From Aquila chrysaetos chrysaetos (Eukaryota; Chordata; Aves; Accipitriformes; Accipitridae): a stretch of 64,000 nucleotides of DNA. Positions 57,343-64,000 of this stretch are shown here, piece after piece. The translations under genes were made by a program, and so were the position numbers. The notes below the pieces were generated by a model. The model made no database searches and was not told the origin of the DNA. It saw only the letters and a list, made by a program, of their open reading frames with translations. Each line of letters starts with the position of its first letter. The stretch's first letter is position 1. The stretch is taken from assembly GCF_900496995.4 (NCBI RefSeq), contig NC_044006.1, positions 23,334,214 to 23,398,213 of the forward strand, written 5' to 3'.

Positions 57343-59899
57343 ATAACAGATACACAGAATACCACTTGACGTGAACGTGAACCTTTCCCATCTCACGTTC
57401 GTGGGGCTGACTGCCTTTGTAGCGCTCTCAGATAGCAAAGCAGGTAAATATTTTGTGTGACTTGAAAAGGTCAAAAACTCTATCAGTCTGTTGCCTAGTG
57501 AAATATATACATTAAAAACATTACTAGTTAAAAGGATGATGTAATGTTTGTCACAGGATGATGCCAATGCGCTTACTTTAATACAATATTAAACTAAGGT
57601 CCAGTCTGCTTGATTTTGGTTTCTGTCCAAATGGTAATGAAAATTCCCGGTGGACCTCTCTGAAGGGGTAATCAGATGCCGAGGGAGCTCCAGGGAAAAG
57701 CGCGCTCTTTTTCAAGAACAGCCCATTGCACTCAGCACCAGTGTCTCTATGAAAGAGTCTAACTTCCAAGAAAACAAGAGATCTATTCCTGCCTGCAAAA
57801 TGGCAACTGCACCTCCTTCCCCTGTCAATGGACCAGCTTGGAAGCTCACCTCTGCCTTCCACTGTGGGTCTTCAAGCTCTGAAGATTCACTGTTAATCTA
57901 AATTTTATTCTTCCTTCTCCTCCTGATTCTCTGTATTTCTGTATCTGCAGAGATCTTCAGAGATGCCAGAATTCCTGCTACCGAAATTCCTGGCTGTCTT
58001 TGGTTTGGCTGTGGTTGCTTTGACAGGAAGATCTACTTTTTTCGAATGGAATCAGTGCACTATGTTTAACTTCCCACAACCTTTACTTTATTAAATATCT
58101 CAGAAGAAAGTTCCTGGGGTTTTTCTCTGTCTGTTGCTCATTTTTCTTCTCCATGCTTATCCTGTTTTCTCTGCACTGTCTGCTACTATCATGTAAACTG
58201 TGTTTGGTGAGCTAGGGTAAGAAGAATATGAGAAAGGGGAGTGCTAAAATGAATATGGCAGAAATATACATTGTTGAGGAAAAACAGTTTTCTTCACTGC
58301 TGTTTGTAAATCAACTTGTCCGTTCTTGACTTTTTAAAAATAAACAGTAAGAATATTTTATATTGGGAAGATGATGAAAGGGAGAGAAAAATTGACAGAA
58401 ATAGTTAAGGATGGATACTGGTGAAGTTGTTAGTACCTCTCATACTCAATATATGTTTGCTAACAAGAAACACAAATGTTTGCAGATGTCCCTGAAGGAG
58501 AACCAGAGCATGGAAACACTTCTTGTCAGATTGCTGCAGGTTGGTTGACCCAAACTTGATCCAAACTTGTGTAGATCTCAGTTCAGATCCCTCCATAAAG
58601 TTGATCTTTGCAGTAAGCCCTGAAGGATGCTGGCTGCTAGGCCTGACTCTCCCTGGGGCCGGCGCTTTCCAAGCATCTGAAAGGCTACAGTGACGACATG
58701 ATATTTGCTACAGAAAGGACTGTTGAAAACCAAAAAAAGCTCACTGCACTGTTTCCATTTCACAGAGAGGGCAAAGTTTCCCAGTATAGGTAATTTCACA
58801 GCTGAGAGACGCTATCATGTTGCCTTAAAGCGGTTAAAAAGTAAGCGAGAGAATCTATCGCCTTTTTTTCCTAGCTTATTTTTGGAAGGCAGTAATTTAA
58901 TATGGATGTGTTTTTTCGGGGCAGGGGAGAGAGGAGAGAAAATTTGCACTGAGAGGAGGGAGAATGAATAAATATGAAGTGGCTTCTCCTTGGGAGCCCA
59001 GGCTAAGGAAATTACCTATGCTTAGCTCTGGAGAAAAGCAGGACTGCTGCTGTCATTGTGTGGGGACCACAACAAGAGCAAAGGGAGAAACGTACAGTTA
59101 AAACTCACTGCTAAATACACCAGACGGGGAGCCAAACCAACTCACGTCCCCTATCAGTAATTTATAACAAAGCCTGCACAGTGTGGAGAACCCATTGCTT
59201 GAAATCAATAGAGATTAAATGACCTATGAAGGGAAAATAAACCATTCTGCCAAAAGGCAGAAGGTGCTAACAAAGCCTGCTTGAGCACTGGGGAAGAGAG
59301 GGCATCCTGGGGGAGGTGATGGGGTGCAGTTGGATTGTGGGGGGTCAGCCCAGGAGCCCCGCTTGGCTCATTCCTACCATCCCTACTGAACGTCTGCAGT
59401 ATCAAAGGGTGGCAGACCCATCCGTCAGAAGATCTGAACTTTTTTCCCCTGACCGAAGTGGTGATGATCCACCTCCTGATGGAAGCCCTGGGCCTGGGTA
59501 AGGAGGAAGAGGAAGATGCTACTTGAAGAGGGCACGGCAGAGAAACTCTGAGAAAGCAACAGTCCCAGGGAGGTTTTAATAGACTTAAACCCAGCACAAA
59601 CTGATCTAGACAGTATTTCTAGCAGATCCAAAGAGTCTCCCCAGCACTACCATTAGAGACTGCAGCTCAGGATTACTGACTGATTTCTTATTTACACTGT
59701 GTAATGTTTCACTGCCCCAGCCAGGCAGAGGTGGGACTGTAAGACATTTAGCACTGGAGTCATTATGAGGCCCTGAGGTGTACTTCAGGAATTATCTGGG
59801 CTTTGGCCAAATAATACATTAGACAGTGGTGCATATTTATTACCAGGTTGGCTTGTAACTCGTGTCTCTCGTTAAAGTTTCTATGTCAGTGCAAGTAGA
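57343..59899. other. Intergenic region, no gene recognised
   Basis: No coding region or RNA gene supported. The block 57600-57900 keeps several CpG sites and is not repeat-like, so it is a possible conserved element. Other open frames are short and lack recognisable domains. Confidence 0.5.
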
Positions 59900-60560
59900 A
59901 GTAAGAGAGACCCACTAAGCCATCTAGTCCATCTTCTGTCCAGTGCAGGATTGCTCTCTTGAGTATAGTGGCTTGTGCTTTGCAAGCGTGGTTTTAAATG
60001 TATCAAGAGATGCATCACTTCATTTATGAGAGTAATCAACACCTAACAGACCCATCAATAAGTTTTCATTTTCTTTTACATTTTTGCCTTTAAAAATATC
60101 ATCCTGTTGCAAGTTATGCCCACTGGTGTTAATAACCTTTCTGACATACATAGGTGTCTATTGGAACTTCCCCTGTTCATTGCTTAGCCAATACATATAT
60201 CTTTAGGGACAGGCTTTTACACACTTGCCCATAATATTTTGCTTTGTAAGTAGGCCTGTTAAAATGTAGGGGAAAAGGATGGAATAAGAATTAAAGTGCT
60301 ACTCCATAGGAATAAAAGGTGCCCCAATCCACCCCTAAACTATTTTAATCTTCCCTTAAAAGTCAGCCCAGACAACCCCTTAGACACTATTGTTGCTCTC
60401 CACTGAACCTGCCTTTTTAGATGCTAATAAGGTACCCAGGAGTGAACTTAGTATTCCTAGTGTGGTCACACCAAAGCCATATGGAGTGGAATCTTTTCTT
60501 CCCTTTTCCAGGAGGTGATGTCTTTGAATCTGCAGCCAAAAATTTCCCTTTCTCTTTTTT
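59900..60560 (-). mobile_element. Second degenerate CR1-type LINE fragment
   Basis: The plus strand again reads as the antisense of old amniote CR1 elements. It has CATCTAGTCCATCTTCTGTC (about 59921), TGGTTTTAAATGTATCAAGA (about 59989), and GCTCTCCACTGAACCTGCC followed by TACCCAGGAGTGAACTTAGT and GTGGTCACACCAAAGCC (about 60395-60480). The 3' end lies near 59900. The copy is badly eroded and its coding capacity is lost. Confidence 0.6.
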
Positions 60561-63500
60561 TGCTCAGTCACATTTAATGCACTCTCTACTATCACCCTCA
60601 GGCTTCTTTCAGCATTACTTTCCTCATTTTCCCTTCTGAGGAATAACTGAGTTTTGGATTATTTTCCCTAGATGTCTAGGCTTGAATTTCTCCAAGTTGA
60701 GAGTCCTTCTGTTATTTTCTCCCCATAGGTCATATCATGTCATCAGCTATTAAGCACAATTCTAAATGTGGATTCTAAGTTATGGATTTAGTTTTCATTG
60801 ATTTTCAAAGGGGAGGAAGGAATTAACAATTACCAACATGTCTGAATTTAAATTCCATCCCTCTGCCATCAACAGAAGAAATAATGGGAATTTTATTCAG
60901 TACTGCTTAATGTACAATATGTTATTTCAGATCAAATATTTTCACAAATATTTACAGCTTAGAAATTGAAAATCTTCTGCTTAATAATCCAGAAAAGAGA
61001 TCCTTCAAACCTTTATACATAGACAAATGAGAAGTAGAAGATGGCATATTTAGGGTGTACAATAATTAAGTCTCAAGGTAAACAAGTATGGGAATAGTCT
61101 TTAGAACGGGTGTAGGATTGACTGGGAGAAAACTGTAGTCTAGTAATTGCAATTCATTCTCAATTCAGGATGCTATATTTGTCTATGCTATATGTAATGT
61201 ATTTTAAACTAAATTTACCACTGACGTAAACTGAAAGATGAATCCAATTGAGTTATACCTTCTCTAATGGGTGAAGCAATTTTGTCCAATTCTTGCAAAA
61301 GTTGAAGTAAGGTACACAGATATTGTTGGTTACAAAAGCACTGCAGAAAAAGAAAGTGTCTGTCACACAGGGAAAAATTTTCCGCTCATTTGTACCTAGA
61401 GGGAAAAGTCATTAAAGTTGCCCTTGTGAAGTTGAACAGAGTTTGCTGGTTTGCCTGGATATATTGAAACACAAAAAATCCATGTTTCAACTCCATTTTA
61501 GAAGGTAGAGATATTTCTGGCACCAAAATTTCTTCTACGTCAGATTAATTCATCAGATTGGATTGCCTTTTCTCATGTAATCAAAAACTGATACATGTCC
61601 TAAATTCCTGTGCAAAGGCATTACATGAAGATGGAGGGATGTAAATTCACTTGAAGGAGACAACTGAATTAACTGTGTATCAGCAAGCAAACCCCACCGT
61701 GACCGTTTATAATTTCTGTGCACACATCACCCAGTATGGAGCATTCCCCAGCATTAAGAATCAAATGGAGGGGGGGGGGGGGGGAGCTAGAAAAGTTATG
61801 GGATATTTGAAATGATCATTTGATGTCAGATCTGCTTGAGCATTTTGTGAAATAAACATTTATACTTTAGTGGGTAGTGCTGTTAATTACTTGGCATTCC
61901 TATGCAGAAATAACTAAAATAAATCCAGAATTTTCAAGGAAATTGCATAGTTACACTTAGGTTATGCTAGACCTTGGTGAATTTTTGGTGCAAACTTATT
62001 GGCCAAAAAATGTGATTTTGTGTGAAATGATTTTAAATTGCCAGCTTTCATGGGCCTTTTTGTTCTACAGAAAGCAAGACTGGTACAAAATCTGAATGCA
62101 TCCAAAAGCGGCTCTTCAAAAAGATGATTCAAGTCCAAATGTTCTTCAATAGCCATAGTGAGCAGCAAGAATTGGGCATAAATTTCCTCAAAACAGCTCT
62201 GTGTAACTTCAACAACTGTAACGGGGAATCTCCAGAGCGCTGCTCTGTCTCCATGACATGGAGGCATGTCCCTTCCTTCTTTGGCTGTTGCTAAAGGCAG
62301 TATTCCCCAGATGGACAGGGAGATTTGACTGTAAGAGTTTTCATTGTTCAAGACAAATCTACCTTTCTTAGTTGATCCAGCATTTCACACCCCATCCTTA
62401 GCACAAACTCAAGACCAAACATGTAAGGATACCCTCAGACTTAGTGTTCTTTGCCTCAAGCATCTTCAGCGTTTCGTGGGGCATCCCCAAATCCTCAGCC
62501 AAGTGCTCTGCTGGGGTCCAGTCTGCCATGACAGCATTGCGTTTGGCTGGAGCTGGTGTGACCATGGCACGATCGAACCCAACTCAAGTCCAACCCAGGC
62601 CCAAGCAGGGTGGTAAGAGGAGAGCTGCTCCCTTGCCCCAGCTGCCCTGGGTGGGTGCCCTGTGCAACCGTGTTGGGGACCACCATGGAGGGGATGGAGG
62701 CACCCGCGCACTCATTGGCCGTGGAGGGATACACACTTGGCCGTTGTCTACAGCACTTTCAGCATTGTCAGTTAGCTTTCCTCCCAGGAGAGTTAAATGA
62801 GACTGTGCTGAAAAGAGTTGACCATCAACAGGTATTTTATTCTAAGATTCCCAACAAAGGGCTTCCCCCTTCCCTAGTTCTTTCTATAGAGGAGGCCTCG
62901 CACAGATGTCTGGGTGAAGACTTAAACTAGACCCAGTTTCAAAAATGAATTTACTTTTTTTTTCTCTAAGTACAGCCAGAGTCTGAGATGATGAAATACT
63001 GTGGGAATGCTATTGTGGGAACGATCTGTTATATCACTCCAAAAATTGCAGTTCCTGACTTAATTAGCTCTCATGGCTTGAGATATGTAACGCTGACCAT
63101 TACAGAAAGCCTGATAATAAAGGGTAATGATACAACACAAACACTTTAAATTAACACAAGCTATGCAGAAACAGCTTCACTAGAATGCTGTGTCTCAGTT
63201 TTAAGGAAATTCTCCCAGAGATGGGAGGTACTAGAGTCTGTCCTTTAATTTGCCCTACTTTGTCTGATTCTTCCTCTTTCATATGCTAATTTCCATTCCT
63301 TTCCAGGAATATAGACAATTTTGCATATTCAAAACTTTTGGAAAAGTATCCAAATCTTTTGACATTTATCCAGACCAGGTCTAACACAGAATTTTCCAAG
63401 CAGTGATGAACCTAATAACCAATAGAGCTAAGTAATAATTAACAGCAATAATAAAAAATATATTGCAATAATCAAACTGTAATAATAAAATAAAAATCCA

Positions 63501-64000
63501 AGCTTGGTCTGGGGAAATGGAAAGAACATTTAAAAGCCAAATGTGAGTTCTGTGATAAAAGTACTCTATGCCACTCTGTAGTAACAGCTCTAAAAGGTAT
63601 GGCAGCATCCAAAAGCATGGAGCACTTGGCCTGAGTTTGCATTTTTTAAAGTAGTTGTCAAAAGTCTCCTTGAAGAGCAAGCCTGCTGCTTGGAAACACA
63701 GGGCAGTGCTACTGTGGACATCACGGATGGGAGCGCCTGGGAGAAGGGTCTGACAGAGGATGGGAACCAACACATCCCAACTGGAGTGATTTGGGGTAAA
63801 ACCATGGTGGGTGGTAGGACCTTGCAGAACAGGGACAGTAGCCTGCAGATGCAGCCTCCACTGCAGGTGTGGGTTTGCCTGTGCCTTCACCAGTTGGTGC
63901 TGTGGCTTATAGCAGAGCTCTACCGGGAGCCTGCAGGAGCTTGTCCCACTGGCATGGGCTGGGCTGGGTGCCCAGCCGGGAGGAGTGGGAGGCTATCTGC
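60561..64000. other. Intergenic region to the window end
   Basis: No gene recognised. It includes a 15-nt G tract at 61770-61784 and a GC-richer patch at 62490-62760. The longest open frame (63381-63890, minus strand, 169 codons) resembles no family I know. Confidence 0.5.
61770..61784 (+). repeat. Poly(G) tract, 15 nt
   Basis: An uninterrupted G run in otherwise AT-rich sequence; exact length may be unreliable. Confidence 0.85.

Noticed and set aside
57106..57567. 153-codon minus-strand frame
   Set aside because: It runs through the TA and TG microsatellites, and its Ile/Tyr/His repeats come from those simple sequences.
63381..63890. 169-codon minus-strand frame near the window end
   Set aside because: No domain recognised, part of it is AT-rich low-complexity, and no gene structure surrounds it.

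Overview
This is a stretch of vertebrate nuclear DNA, most likely from a bird. It contains the whole of CTNNB1 (beta-catenin) on the minus strand and the last two exons of a plus-strand gene that gene order points to as ULK4. The two genes run tail to tail, as I recall them doing in human and chicken. Introns are short and recent transposons are absent; only worn CR1 LINE fossils and MIR-like SINE fossils remain. This fits an avian genome better than a mammal, turtle or squamate, but the species cannot be read from the window.

Layout. 1-11475: 3' end of ULK4, with a long intron, a penultimate coding exon at 7981-8069, a final coding exon at 11064-11148, and an AATAAA signal at 11450. About 11476-13179: the 1.7 kb gap between the two converging genes. 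13180-36515 (minus strand): CTNNB1. Its 3' UTR has two poly(A) signals and an optional 3'-UTR intron. Fourteen coding exons (14250-21687) sum to 2346 nt, exactly 781 codons plus stop. A 14.6 kb first intron follows, then a non-coding first exon with a TATA box inside a CpG island (about 35370-37250). 37250-64000: intergenic DNA upstream of CTNNB1, with no gene I can support. It holds two degenerate CR1 copies, two MIR-like fragments, some microsatellites and a few stretches that look like possible regulatory elements.

Function. Beta-catenin is both the cytoplasmic partner of cadherins and the transcriptional effector of canonical Wnt signalling. The degron serines and threonine, the armadillo core, the kinase-target residues and the C-terminal PDZ ligand all read intact. 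ULK4 is a pseudokinase, and only its extreme C-terminus is present here. No operon-like or shared function links the two genes; the main link is the convergent arrangement, which could allow read-through or antisense transcription.

I found no undescribed biological system. The observations most worth checking are an 87-bp CTNNB1 intron that stays in frame without a stop, a 3'-UTR intron that appears conserved, and a nucleotide skew that reverses between the two genes.
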